Positions 8,794-17,288 of a stretch of 32,779 nt of DNA are shown piece by piece. The position numbers and the translations under genes are program-made. Position 1 is the stretch's first letter. Each line of letters starts with the position of its first letter. The notes below the pieces were generated by a model that saw only the letters and a list, made by a program, of their open reading frames with translations, was not told where the DNA came from and made no database searches. The DNA lies in assembly GCA_029942185.1 (NCBI GenBank), contig JAOZTK010000005.1:2647-35425 (forward strand). Reading direction: 5' to 3'. Source of the DNA: Flavobacteriaceae bacterium. Lineage in GTDB: Bacteria; Bacteroidota; Bacteroidia; Flavobacteriales; Flavobacteriaceae.

Positions 8794-8818
8794 GAGACGT
8801 TGCAATACAACGTCTTTA
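8794..8818. repeat. Palindromic intergenic repeat, unit 2
   Basis: AGACGTTG (8795-8802) pairs with CAACGTCT (8808-8815) around a 5-base loop. It is a diverged second copy of the unit just before it, with the central GCATGC replaced by GCAATAC. Both copies lie in the murB-aminotransferase gap. Confidence 0.75.
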
Positions 8819-8842
8819 CTTAATGCATAAAGCCCACCATAT

Positions 8843-10027
8843 TTAATACATTTCAAGGGCTTTCTTCAATATTTCTACGGAACGTACTAATTTTTCTTGT
8901 TTTAAAACATAGGCGATACGCACTTGGTTTTTCCCGGCTCCTTTTGTAGAATAAAAACCACTGGCAGGTGCGACCATCACAGTTTCACCCTTATCGTTAA
9001 ATTTTTCCAACAACCATTGCGCAAATACATCAGTATCGGCAACCGGTAGCTCCGCCACACAATAAAAAGCCCCTTTTGGACTTGAAACTTTTACTCCTGG
9101 TATTTTTTTTAATTCACGCACTAAAACATTTCTCCTCTCCTTATATTCTTCATTAACTTCTGTAAAATATGACTCGGGAGTGTCTAATGCCGCTTCACTT
9201 GCTATTTGCGCATAGGTTGGCGGACTCAATCGTGCTTGTGCAAATTTTAGAGCAGTCGCCATAACCTCTTTATTCTTTGAGACGATGCAACCAATACGCG
9301 CACCACACATACTGTAACGTTTAGAAACGGAATCTACCATAATGGCATGCTGCTCTAATCCGGTTTCTTGCATGATAGAATGATGTGTCAACCCATCGTA
9401 AACAAATTCGCGATATACTTCATCTGCAACCAAAAATAAATCGTGTTTTAATGCTAAGGTTTTTAATTTTTTTATTTCTTCTCGGGTGTATAAATAACCT
9501 GTTGGATTGCCCGGATTGCAAACTAAAATTGCTTTTGTCTTGGGTGTTATCAAAGCTTCAAATTCTTCGATAGGCGGTAATGCAAAAGCCTCATCTATCG
9601 AAGAAATAACCGGTACTACTTTAATTCCACTCGCTGTCGCAAACCCGTTGTAGTTTGCATAAAATGGTTCCGGAATAATTACTTCATCACCTACATCAGT
9701 AATACTTCCCAAAGTAAAAAGCAAAGCTTCCGAACCGCCGGTAGTAACAATAATCTCATCGTGGTTTACGTGAATATCGTGCTTTTTATAGTATTTAGCA
9801 ATTTTAGTTCGATAGACTTCCGAACCTTCAGACCTACTGTATGCCAACACCTTAATCGTATTGTTCTTCACTGCATCTAAGGCAATTTTCGGGGTATTGA
9901 TATCGGGTTGCCCAATATTGAGATGGTAGACATTAATACCATTTTTTTTAGCGGTTTCCGCATAAGGAACTAATTTGCGAATTGGCGACTCTGGCATCAA
10001 TGTTCCCTTTTTTGATATACTTGGCAT
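8843..10027 (-). CDS. Class I PLP-dependent aminotransferase (aspartate-aminotransferase-like)
   Basis: Transfers amino groups between an amino acid and a 2-oxoacid using pyridoxal phosphate; cytosolic. The fold type I landmarks are present: TTGGSEAL (95-102) for the cofactor phosphate, NPGNPTG (171-177), DEVYREF (202-208) with the PLP-pairing Asp and Tyr, and SVSKRYSMCGARIG (233-246) with the Schiff-base Lys236. A substrate-carboxylate Arg sits in NQVRIAYV near the C-terminus. The 394-residue length is normal. The subgroup includes aspartate, methionine and aromatic aminotransferases, so I leave substrate and symbol open. It is divergent from the aspartic protease gene. Confidence 0.92.
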   Translation of the reverse strand: MPSISKKGTLMPESPIRKLVPYAETAKKNGINVYHLNIGQPDINTPKIALDAVKNNTIKVLAYSRSEGSEVYRTKIAKYYKKHDIHVNHDEIIVTTGGSEALLFTLGSITDVGDEVIIPEPFYANYNGFATASGIKVVPVISSIDEAFALPPIEEFEALITPKTKAILVCNPGNPTGYLYTREEIKKLKTLALKHDLFLVADEVYREFVYDGLTHHSIMQETGLEQHAIMVDSVSKRYSMCGARIGCIVSKNKEVMATALKFAQARLSPPTYAQIASEAALDTPESYFTEVNEEYKERRNVLVRELKKIPGVKVSSPKGAFYCVAELPVADTDVFAQWLLEKFNDKGETVMVAPASGFYSTKGAGKNQVRIAYVLKQEKLVRSVEILKKALEMY

Positions 10028-10169
10028 AATTCACGATTTTAAAGTACAAATTTGCAATTTTTTTCGCAGACATACATAAGATTTGTTGCCTTTTTTTTTC
10101 GTTAATCTTTTCATAAAAACCGGATCTTTTGAATACATTATTTATAATTTATAACTACTTTTAGCATTG

Positions 10170-11510
10170 ATGAGAAGTTACTTAAGACATATTAGTTTTA
10201 GTTTATTGGCTTTGTTGTTTCTGACTTCTAGTTATTCCCAAGGAAGTATGCTGCTTCTAAAAGAGCGAAAAAAACAAAAATTATCTTTTGAAAATATAAA
10301 CAACCTCATCGTTATCCCAATAAGATTAAATGGTAAAGAATTATCATTTATCTTAGACTCAGGTGCGCGTAAAACAATTCTATTTGGATCATCAATTTCC
10401 GATTCACTTGTTTTAAATAATCGCATAAGAATAAAAATTCGTGGTTTAGGTGAAGGAGAACCGATTGATGCGATAGTTTCAAAAAACAATCGTATTAATA
10501 TTAAAGGTATTTATGGTTACAAACAGACAGTCTATGTAATACTCAATGATAATTTCGATTTATCTTTAAAAATGGGAAGACCCATCCACGGTATTATTGG
10601 AAATGAGTTATTAAAAAACTTTGTCACATCCATCAATTATCAAAAGAGTCAACTGGTTTTTTACAATCCGGATAAGTTCAAGCCCCCTCAATCAAAAAAA
10701 TACCAGAGTTTTCCTTTAAGCTTTCATCATGACAAACCCTATATTGTTGCTGAATCTCATCTATCCGATTCTCTTGTTTTTAAAACAAAATTACTACTAG
10801 ACACCGGTTGTAGCGACGCTCTCTGGCTTTTTGAAAATAACGCTACCGGTCTTGTCACACAAAACACATTTTTTAAAGATTATCTCGGTGAAGGCTTAAG
10901 TGGCAGTATAGAGGGCAAAAGAAGTAGAATAAAATCCTTTAAGTTAGGGGGATATACCTTTAATAATATGACTACTGCTTTTCTTGACTCCGCATCGACA
11001 ATTCAAGCGAGGTTTCTGAAAAATCGAGATGGAAGTATTGGATCGCGTTTGTTAGAAAGATTTTATGTTATTTTAGACTATCCTAATAAAACCTTATACT
11101 TAAAAAAAGCAAAAAGTTTTAAAAAAGATTTCCGATATAATCGTGCGGGATTAGGATTGGCATACCACAAAGATGCAAAAGTTTTACAGGTGACAAACAA
11201 GCAAACTAACAAAATTAAAGTCTCGGTTCATGCTGATGGAAGGTTGAAAAATTTATTTGAAATTGCCTACCAATACGAATTAAAACCTCTTTTTTATGCA
11301 TACTATATTCGTCCGGACTCTCCCGCATATAGCGCTGGAGTAAAAGTTGGCGACATCATTAAAACGGTAAATGGCAGAGCTGCTTATACGTACAAACTGA
11401 GAGAAATTATAAATCTATTTTATGGTGAAAAAGGAGAAATTATAAAAATGACTATCGATAGAAATGGAGCTCCTTTTTATTTTGAGTTTTCACTTGAAAA
11501 ATTAATTTAG
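10170..11510 (+). CDS. Periplasmic two-site retropepsin-like aspartic protease with PDZ domain
   Basis: Likely an exported protease. The signal peptide is residues 1-24 (ending SYSQ). Two aspartyl-protease halves follow: the first has LDSG at 62-65 and the hydrophobic-Gly element GIIGNELL (141-148); the second has LDTG at 210-213 and GSIGSRLL (288-295). A single-chain pair of retropepsin-like domains could form one active site from both Asp residues. A PDZ domain closes the protein (about 376-432, with the SPAYSAGVKVGDIIKTVNG core), probably for substrate or partner binding. A TTG precedes the ATG directly; I prefer the ATG at 10170 because it gives a normal signal peptide start. The stop lies 2 bases from the convergent aminopeptidase stop. 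The substrate is unknown. Confidence 0.85.
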   Translation: MRSYLRHISFSLLALLFLTSSYSQGSMLLLKERKKQKLSFENINNLIVIPIRLNGKELSFILDSGARKTILFGSSISDSLVLNNRIRIKIRGLGEGEPIDAIVSKNNRINIKGIYGYKQTVYVILNDNFDLSLKMGRPIHGIIGNELLKNFVTSINYQKSQLVFYNPDKFKPPQSKKYQSFPLSFHHDKPYIVAESHLSDSLVFKTKLLLDTGCSDALWLFENNATGLVTQNTFFKDYLGEGLSGSIEGKRSRIKSFKLGGYTFNNMTTAFLDSASTIQARFLKNRDGSIGSRLLERFYVILDYPNKTLYLKKAKSFKKDFRYNRAGLGLAYHKDAKVLQVTNKQTNKIKVSVHADGRLKNLFEIAYQYELKPLFYAYYIRPDSPAYSAGVKVGDIIKTVNGRAAYTYKLREIINLFYGEKGEIIKMTIDRNGAPFYFEFSLEKLI

Positions 11511-11512
11511 CG

Positions 11513-12907
11513 CTATAATTCTTTCAGAAACTGATATAATAGGCGAACTCCTGCTCCTGTACCTCCTTTTCCATGATAAGAATCTGCTGTTTCTAAAAAT
11601 GCAGGACCCGCTATATCAATGTGTATGTAAGGATATTTCACAAAGTGTTCTAAAAATTTTCCGGCGGTAATCATTCCGGCATTGGGACCTCCTAGATTTT
11701 TCATATCAGCAATATCCGATTTTAATTCACTTTTCCACTCATCCCAAAATGGGAAACGAAAAACTTTATCATTTGTTTTTTGTCCTGATTTATAGAGTTT
11801 TCTAAAATAAACATCTTTAGCATTTCCCATGCTTATAGAAGTTTTTGTTCCTAAGGCTCTTACAGCTGCTCCTGTTAAAGTTGCTGCATCTATCACTAAT
11901 TCCGGTTCATACTTATTAGCATAGGTTAAAGCATCTGCCAAAATCATACGTCCTTCAGCATCGGTATTTAAAACCTCAATAGTTGTCCCATCAAACATTG
12001 TAATAACATCGCCCGGAGCATACGCTGTTTTTCCTGGGCGGTTATCTGTAGCAGGAATCAGGCCTATGACATATACAGGAATTTTGTTTTTAGCCAAAGC
12101 ATCTATTGTAGCAGCCATAGTTGCCGCACCTCCCATATCACTTTTCATCAAATCCATTGAATGTGCAGTAGGTTTTAAACTCAAACCTCCCGTATCATAA
12201 ACAACTCCTTTGCCAACCAATACTACAGGTTGTTTGTTTTTGGCATTTTTCGGTTTGTATTCAATTATTGAAAAAGTAGGTGGTATTTCAGAACCTTTAT
12301 TTACTGCTAATAAACCACCCATTTTTAAGGACTCAATTTTTCTTTTTCCTAAGACTTCAACTTTGTAGTTAGAAGCCTTTCCCTTAGCTTTAATCTCTTT
12401 TGCAAGTTGTATTGCATCCATAAAGGAAACAGGTTCGTTAACTAGATCTCTAGCCCAATAAACAGCATCAATTAGATTTTGTAATTCGTTTAATTCTTTT
12501 TGGCTAATAGCTCCGTGTAGCTTTATTTGATTTAGTGTATGTTTTCGTTTATCAGCATCTTTAAAGTATTTTAAAAACTGGTAATCTGATAATAAAAAGC
12601 CTTCTAAAAATGTCAATGTTTTTTGTAAGTTTTGACTTGAAACACAGACTTCTTTATAATGATTTTTAACTATATCATGTATCGAAAATGCGGTCTTTCG
12701 GATTGTATCTAAATCCTTTTGGGCGGTCTTTACAACAAAAACATAACCTTGTATGTTTTTTATGTATTGCATGTCTTCGTCTTTCCAACACTTTCTAAAA
12801 TATTGGAAGTTTTCTTTTGAAAGTTGCTCTTTTAGGTCACTTATTTTATCCGCTAAAAAGATAATGTTATGCGCTTTCGTTGTGCTTTTTATTATGGTAA
12901 GTTTCAT
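11513..12907 (-). CDS. Cytosolic leucyl aminopeptidase family protein (M17)
   Basis: Two-metal exopeptidase that removes N-terminal residues from peptides in protein turnover. The C-terminal catalytic domain is intact: GKGVVYDTGGLSLKP (232-246) gives metal-ligand Lys233 and Asp238 and catalytic Lys245; Asp257 follows in MKSDMGGA; and NTDAEGRM (314-321) is the M17 signature with ligands Asp316 and Glu318 and catalytic Arg320. The N-terminal half (1-150) is poorly conserved, as usual for the family's regulatory domain. At 464 residues it is near the normal length. The convergent aspartic protease gene ends only 2 bases away, and no terminator hairpin lies between them. Confidence 0.93.
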   Translation of the reverse strand: MKLTIIKSTTKAHNIIFLADKISDLKEQLSKENFQYFRKCWKDEDMQYIKNIQGYVFVVKTAQKDLDTIRKTAFSIHDIVKNHYKEVCVSSQNLQKTLTFLEGFLLSDYQFLKYFKDADKRKHTLNQIKLHGAISQKELNELQNLIDAVYWARDLVNEPVSFMDAIQLAKEIKAKGKASNYKVEVLGKRKIESLKMGGLLAVNKGSEIPPTFSIIEYKPKNAKNKQPVVLVGKGVVYDTGGLSLKPTAHSMDLMKSDMGGAATMAATIDALAKNKIPVYVIGLIPATDNRPGKTAYAPGDVITMFDGTTIEVLNTDAEGRMILADALTYANKYEPELVIDAATLTGAAVRALGTKTSISMGNAKDVYFRKLYKSGQKTNDKVFRFPFWDEWKSELKSDIADMKNLGGPNAGMITAGKFLEHFVKYPYIHIDIAGPAFLETADSYHGKGGTGAGVRLLYQFLKEL

Positions 12908-13000
12908 AATTGTGAATTTAAATATATTATTGCTCAGTTGTAAAAAATCTTGCGTCTCACAAGTTGTAAAGGTCGTGATTTTATTGTGATAATAACACTA

Positions 13001-13008
13001 CAAATTTA
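13001..13008 (-). promoter_or_regulatory. Possible -7 box of the M17 aminopeptidase gene
   Basis: The minus strand reads TAAATTTG, matching TAnnTTTG, about 95 bases before the start codon. No -33 partner is visible at the right distance, so support is weak. Confidence 0.3.
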
Positions 13009-13377
13009 TTTTTCATTGCTGTTCTATAAATGAGCTAAGACCTTAATTCTATTTAAGACAAAACGCAACCCTTATTTTTGCCGTTCTTCTATCGTCCTAA
13101 ACTACTAAATATGTTTGTAAACCACGTATGATACTTGATTTTCAATATTCCTTGTAATTCTAACTGATTCGAAATAGATCACAAAATCCCACAGAAATAT
13201 TACCCATACATTTCTGTCTTATAACTATACAGTGTGTCTACATACTTGTTTTACTGCAATACATTTTATTCTTTTTACACTGTTCTTTAGCTGATTATAT
13301 AATATATATACAATACTATTGCTTTTAGCCCAATAACACTATGACGTAAATTGTTTTTATATGAACACTAAATATCT

Positions 13378-13385
13378 TACTTTTG
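13378..13385 (+). promoter_or_regulatory. Promoter -7 box of the phosphate operon
   Basis: TACTTTTG is a perfect TAnnTTTG element 26 bases before the DUF47 ATG. The leader would be about 20 bases and would contain most of the AT palindrome at 13386-13401. No clear TTTG sits at the standard -33 spacing (the nearest TTG is at 13351-13353, 24 bases away), which would fit a promoter that depends on an activator. Confidence 0.6.
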
Positions 13386-13401
13386 CTTTTTAATTAAAAA
13401 G
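13386..13401. repeat. 16-base perfect palindrome at the phosphate operon start
   Basis: CTTTTTAATTAAAAAG is a perfect inverted repeat directly after the -7 box and about 10 bases before the DUF47 start codon. It could be an operator at the transcription start or a chance AT palindrome. Confidence 0.45.
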
Positions 13402-13411
13402 GGAAACAATT

Positions 13412-14062
13412 ATGTTCAATGTATTAAAAACTTCCAAAACCGTCGGCCTGAGTATCGACGAGTTTTTTGATAAAATTGAGTTTGGTATTTTAAACTTTAA
13501 AAAGGGAATCAATAATTATCTCAAAGGAAATATTAATGATTTTGAGGATAACCTTAAAACCAATAATACTTTAGAACAAGAAGCTGACACCCTAAAGAGG
13601 AAAATAGAAAATGACTTCTATGTGTACTCATTGATGCCCAATTACTCTAGTGATATCATAAATCTATTAGAAAAGGCAGACGACATCATTGACATGAGCA
13701 AAGAGGTATTGAGTCAATTTGATGTTGAATCCCCAGACATCCCTGAAGATATTAAGAAGATGTATTCAAAACTTACAGCTGCGTCTGTTAAATCAGTAGA
13801 GAATTTGATACCTGCAGCTAGAATATTTTTTACTGCTCCTGAGTTGGTAAAAGAGAAAACTCAAAAAGTGCTTTTCTATCACCGGGAAGCACATACTATC
13901 TCAACCGATATAAAAAGAATTCTTTTTAAAGAGAGTGCTAGTTTGAAATTGAGCGAAAAAATTCACCTGCGCTATTTTGCATTGCATATTGAACAAATTG
14001 CCAACGCAGCTAAGGTTGTTGCACTTTTACTCGCTTCTCTAGTTTTAAAAATAAAAATGTAA
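13412..14062 (+). CDS. DUF47 family PhoU-like protein, Pit accessory
   Basis: A 216-residue, almost all-helical cytosolic protein of the DUF47 (PhoU-like) family, whose members are commonly encoded next to PiT phosphate transporters and are thought to modulate them. The PhoU-type acidic E/D-x-x-x-D metal-binding pattern is visible twice: LEQEADTLKR (about 54-63) and LEKADDIIDMS (about 85-95). The first half binds the helical-bundle core and the second half repeats it (SVKSVENLI; HLRYFALHIEQIANAA). It is the first gene after the promoter at 13378, and only 9 bases separate it from the PiT fusion, so the two are almost surely translated from one mRNA. Its role as the regulator of this particular transporter is inferred from the pairing. 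Confidence 0.88.
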   Translation: MFNVLKTSKTVGLSIDEFFDKIEFGILNFKKGINNYLKGNINDFEDNLKTNNTLEQEADTLKRKIENDFYVYSLMPNYSSDIINLLEKADDIIDMSKEVLSQFDVESPDIPEDIKKMYSKLTAASVKSVENLIPAARIFFTAPELVKEKTQKVLFYHREAHTISTDIKRILFKESASLKLSEKIHLRYFALHIEQIANAAKVVALLLASLVLKIKM

Positions 14063-14071
14063 AACCAACTG

Positions 14072-15859
14072 ATGTTTTTTTTCTTTCTAACAAGCGGACT
14101 TTTTTTAGGATGGACACTAGGAGCCAATGATGCAGCCAATGTATTTGGCTCAGCGGTAGGGTCTAAAATGATTCGTTTTAAACAAGCCGCCATAATCGCT
14201 TCCATATTTGTAATTCTGGGTGCAGTCTTACAAGGCGCAGGTGGATCACACACTTTAGGAAAATTGGGATCTATTGATGCCTTGGGTGGTGCTTTTACTG
14301 TTGCACTTGCTGCCGGACTTGTCGTTTTCTGGATGACTAAATCCAAATTACCTGTTTCTACAACACAGGCTGTAGTTGGTTCCATTATTGGGTGGAACTT
14401 CTTTACAGGTAGTCCAACCGATATTAATTCCTTAGTGAAAATTGTTACCACATGGATTGCAGGGCCTATCCTTGGGGGCATATTTGCTGTACTACTGTAT
14501 TTATTATTAGGTTTTTTTCTACGAAAAGGTAAAATTCATATATTATTACAGGATGCATACACAAAATATGCGCTGATTGTAGTAGGCGCTTTTGGCGCGT
14601 ATAGTTTGGGGGCAAATAATATTGCCAATGTCGTAGGAGTTTTTGTTCCATCTGCCCCAAATGTAATTTTAGACTTTAAATTGTTTACTTTAAACGGTAC
14701 TCAAATCCTATTTTTATTAGGTGGTATCGCCATCGCATTGGGAATCATAACCTATTCAAAACGGGTAATGATGACGGTAGGCAATTCTATAATGAAATTA
14801 TCTTCAGAAACAGCTTTAATAGTGGTGTTTTCTCATTCATTGGTGCTATTTATTTTTTCATCTCAAAGCTTGTCGAATCTATTTGTTCAAATTGGCTTAC
14901 CACCAATTCCTCTTGTACCCGTTTCAAGCTCACAAGTAATTGTCGGATCCATAATGGGTATTGCACTGCTAAAAGGTGGTAGAAATCTTGATTATGGTAT
15001 ACTTGGTAAAATTGCTATAGGTTGGGTTTCCACTCCGGTTATTGCAGGATTAATGTCATTTCTTTCTTTATTTTTTATGACGAATGTCTTTAATCTTACC
15101 GTAACTCAAAAACAAACGGATTTTATAGTTAAAGAACAAGTCAACATTCCTACTACTGTAGAAAATAACAGCAAAATTATTACAGGTGTTAGTGCACCTG
15201 AGATTCCGCAAGAGACAATCGATCTTTACCAATTTGCGTTAATTGCCAGTATTGTTATATTATTTATCCTTGCTCTTTATCTGCTGTGGCTTAACAGAAA
15301 ACTCAGAATTCACATCAAACAAAACGATTATAACGAGCAAATTTTAAAGTACAATGAACAACAAGCCAGCTTGGAATTTGATCTAAAAATAACCAACAAT
15401 CAAAATGCCAGACTAGAAGCCGCTGTTAAAACCAAAAAGAAGGCGCAAAAACGAATCGCACTAGATATTATACAAAAGAATGAAGTCTTAAATCGATTAA
15501 AAACGGAAATTGATTTGATCAAAGAAAAACCTGAAGACGAAATAAAACACAGTGATTTAAACAGTCTTAAATTTTTAATTATCGACCAATTAAACTTAAA
15601 AAAAGAACGAGAATCACTGTACAATTATGTCAAAGAGCTAAATAGAAGTTTTTATAAAAATTTGGAAAAAAGGTATCCAAATCTTACAGAAAAAGAAAAA
15701 CGACTATGTGCACTATTAAGATTATCTTTGTCTTCTAAAGAAATAGCATCCATCTTGGGCATCTCTTTTAAAAGTGTAGAGGTCAACAGATATAGGTTGC
15801 GAAAAAAAATGAATTTAAAAAAGAAAGAAAACCTTTCTAATATTATTAATACACTATAA
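14072..15859 (+). CDS. PiT phosphate transporter fused to a C-terminal LuxR-type DNA-binding domain
   Basis: The N-terminal part (1 to about 342) is a PiT-family inorganic phosphate symporter with the two inverted-repeat signatures GANDAANVFG (18-27) and GANNIANVVG (180-189) and about ten hydrophobic helices. Unlike ordinary PiT proteins it continues: a polar, probably periplasmic linker (343-384), an additional membrane helix (385-407) followed by positive NRKLRIHIK, a coiled coil (about 415-525), and a LuxR/GerE-type HTH (about 536-595) containing LTEKEKRLCALLRLSLSSKE and SVEVNRYRLRKKM. This last block, with the preceding SFYKNLEKRYP, is the module that ends Bacteroidota membrane-tethered regulators, where a periplasmic sensor domain normally occupies the place of PiT here. 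The frame is uninterrupted. I infer a transporter that also senses phosphate and regulates genes, probably its own operon; DNA targets are not shown. Confidence 0.93.
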   Translation: MFFFFLTSGLFLGWTLGANDAANVFGSAVGSKMIRFKQAAIIASIFVILGAVLQGAGGSHTLGKLGSIDALGGAFTVALAAGLVVFWMTKSKLPVSTTQAVVGSIIGWNFFTGSPTDINSLVKIVTTWIAGPILGGIFAVLLYLLLGFFLRKGKIHILLQDAYTKYALIVVGAFGAYSLGANNIANVVGVFVPSAPNVILDFKLFTLNGTQILFLLGGIAIALGIITYSKRVMMTVGNSIMKLSSETALIVVFSHSLVLFIFSSQSLSNLFVQIGLPPIPLVPVSSSQVIVGSIMGIALLKGGRNLDYGILGKIAIGWVSTPVIAGLMSFLSLFFMTNVFNLTVTQKQTDFIVKEQVNIPTTVENNSKIITGVSAPEIPQETIDLYQFALIASIVILFILALYLLWLNRKLRIHIKQNDYNEQILKYNEQQASLEFDLKITNNQNARLEAAVKTKKKAQKRIALDIIQKNEVLNRLKTEIDLIKEKPEDEIKHSDLNSLKFLIIDQLNLKKERESLYNYVKELNRSFYKNLEKRYPNLTEKEKRLCALLRLSLSSKEIASILGISFKSVEVNRYRLRKKMNLKKKENLSNIINTL

Positions 15860-15883
15860 ATATATAATTAAATTAAATAAACA

Positions 15884-17257
15884 ATGAAAATCAGATTTTA
15901 CACATTAGTAGCTGCAATGATGTTATTTAGCATAGGATCATCTGCACAGAAGGACAAGGAAACAGATACTTCTGTTACACTTAATCAATACGGTCAAAAA
16001 GTTGAGACTGTAGAACTGGAACCCGAAGCTAGAAACGGTATTCTATCTTTTGAATCAAAAGATAAAAAATTCAAATTTTGGTTCGACAATCGAGTCTATT
16101 TTGACGGTGGAGTGTTTTTTGACAAAGACAACTATAATCCTATAGGGAATGGTGTAACTATCAGACGTGCACGTTTTGCGGTAAAAGCCAACTTACACAA
16201 GAATTGGTATGGTGAAGTAGATTTAGATTTTGCCGGAGCCGTTACTGAATTAAAAGATGTGTACATTAAATACACTAATGATGCAAAATATTTCAATATA
16301 AAAGCGGGACAATTTAAAGAAGGTTTTTCTATGGAAACAACCACTACATCCAGGTATGTAACTTTTATGGAACGTTCATTAGCCTCAAAGTTTTCACCTT
16401 CTCGTCATTTGGGTTTTCAAGCTAATTATATGAAAGAAAGATTCTTGTTAATTGGAGGTATTCATTTCAATGCACAAGGAGAAATGGAAGAGGTAGAATT
16501 AGGACAAGACGCTAATAAAGATAATGGGATGGACGAAGGTTATTCATTAACAGGTAGAGCCGTATACCGACCAATTATCGATGCTGAAAAATTCATTCAT
16601 TTAGGTGTCGGAGCCTCTTACAGAACCCCTAAAACTCATTTAGAAGTGCCTAATTCATATAGATTTAGTACACGTTCTATTTCATCTGTTAACAGAAAAA
16701 AATATTTAGACACCGACGATATTTTAAATGTCGAAAGCAATACCATTTGGAATATAGAATTTGCAGGTGCCTATAAAAACATCATGTTCCAAACTGAATA
16801 CCTCAACACTGATGTCAAAAGAATGGAAGGTTTTTCCGATGTAAACTTAAACGGTCTTTACGTACAAGCCGGTTACTTATTAAGAGGTGGTAAATACAAT
16901 TACAACAGAAACGAAGGAGAATTTACACAAATATCCAATAAAAGTGATAAAGGAGAGTTAGAAATAGCTTTTAGATATGATTTCATAGATCTAAATGATG
17001 AAAAAGCAGGTATCTATGGCGGATCTGCCGATGCTTATACACTTGGATTGAACTACTATTTTAATACAAATGTAAAAATGATGCTTAACTATTCCTATAT
17101 CAACCACGACAGATATGCTAATGGAAAAAGCAAATTATTTGTAGGGCATGACAGCAATGGTGAGTTAACCAAAGACTGGGCAGAAGTTGTGGAGCCATCC
17201 GGTGAAGCAGGTGATGACTATGGTCAATTACAAATGAGAATTGAAATAGACTTTTAA
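15884..17257 (+). CDS. Phosphate-selective porin O/P family outer-membrane protein
   Basis: A 457-residue outer-membrane channel of the OprO/OprP family, which takes up phosphate or pyrophosphate through the outer membrane. Residues 1-21 form a signal peptide ending SSAQ. The family pattern is clear: FKFWFDNRVYFDGGVFFDKD (about 62-81), GVTIRRARFAVKANLHKNWY (86-105) and VYIKYT...FNIKAGQFKEGF, followed by alternating amphipathic strands and a terminal MRIEIDF ending in Phe, the usual signal for barrel insertion. It starts 24 bases after the PiT fusion, in the same operon, so it supplies the outer-membrane step for the same substrate. Preference for Pi or longer phosphates cannot be told without a model of the constriction. 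Confidence 0.9.
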   Translation: MKIRFYTLVAAMMLFSIGSSAQKDKETDTSVTLNQYGQKVETVELEPEARNGILSFESKDKKFKFWFDNRVYFDGGVFFDKDNYNPIGNGVTIRRARFAVKANLHKNWYGEVDLDFAGAVTELKDVYIKYTNDAKYFNIKAGQFKEGFSMETTTTSRYVTFMERSLASKFSPSRHLGFQANYMKERFLLIGGIHFNAQGEMEEVELGQDANKDNGMDEGYSLTGRAVYRPIIDAEKFIHLGVGASYRTPKTHLEVPNSYRFSTRSISSVNRKKYLDTDDILNVESNTIWNIEFAGAYKNIMFQTEYLNTDVKRMEGFSDVNLNGLYVQAGYLLRGGKYNYNRNEGEFTQISNKSDKGELEIAFRYDFIDLNDEKAGIYGGSADAYTLGLNYYFNTNVKMMLNYSYINHDRYANGKSKLFVGHDSNGELTKDWAEVVEPSGEAGDDYGQLQMRIEIDF

Positions 17258-17288
17258 TAATAAAATAATAATTTAAAAACATATAGAA

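Larger units (their letters stand above)
12908..13411. other. 504-base intergenic region between pepA-like gene and the phosphate operon
   Basis: No convincing gene or RNA is seen here. It is AT-rich and holds the divergent promoters: TAAATTTG on the minus strand at 13001-13008, and TACTTTTG on the plus strand at 13378-13385. A further -7-like TATTTTTG lies at 13073-13080 on the plus strand, followed only by very short open frames. The unusual length for this compact stretch leaves room for regulator binding upstream of the DUF47-PiT operon. Confidence 0.5.

Noticed and set aside
10156-10163. TACTTTTA as a -7 box giving a leaderless aspartic protease mRNA
   Set aside because: One mismatch to the consensus and no -33 at the right spacing (TTTG at 10128-10131 is 24 bases away); too weak to list as a promoter.
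13972-14481. 169-codon minus-strand frame over the DUF47-PiT junction
   Set aside because: Complement of strongly supported genes; Pro/Ala/Thr-rich composition and no recognisable domain.
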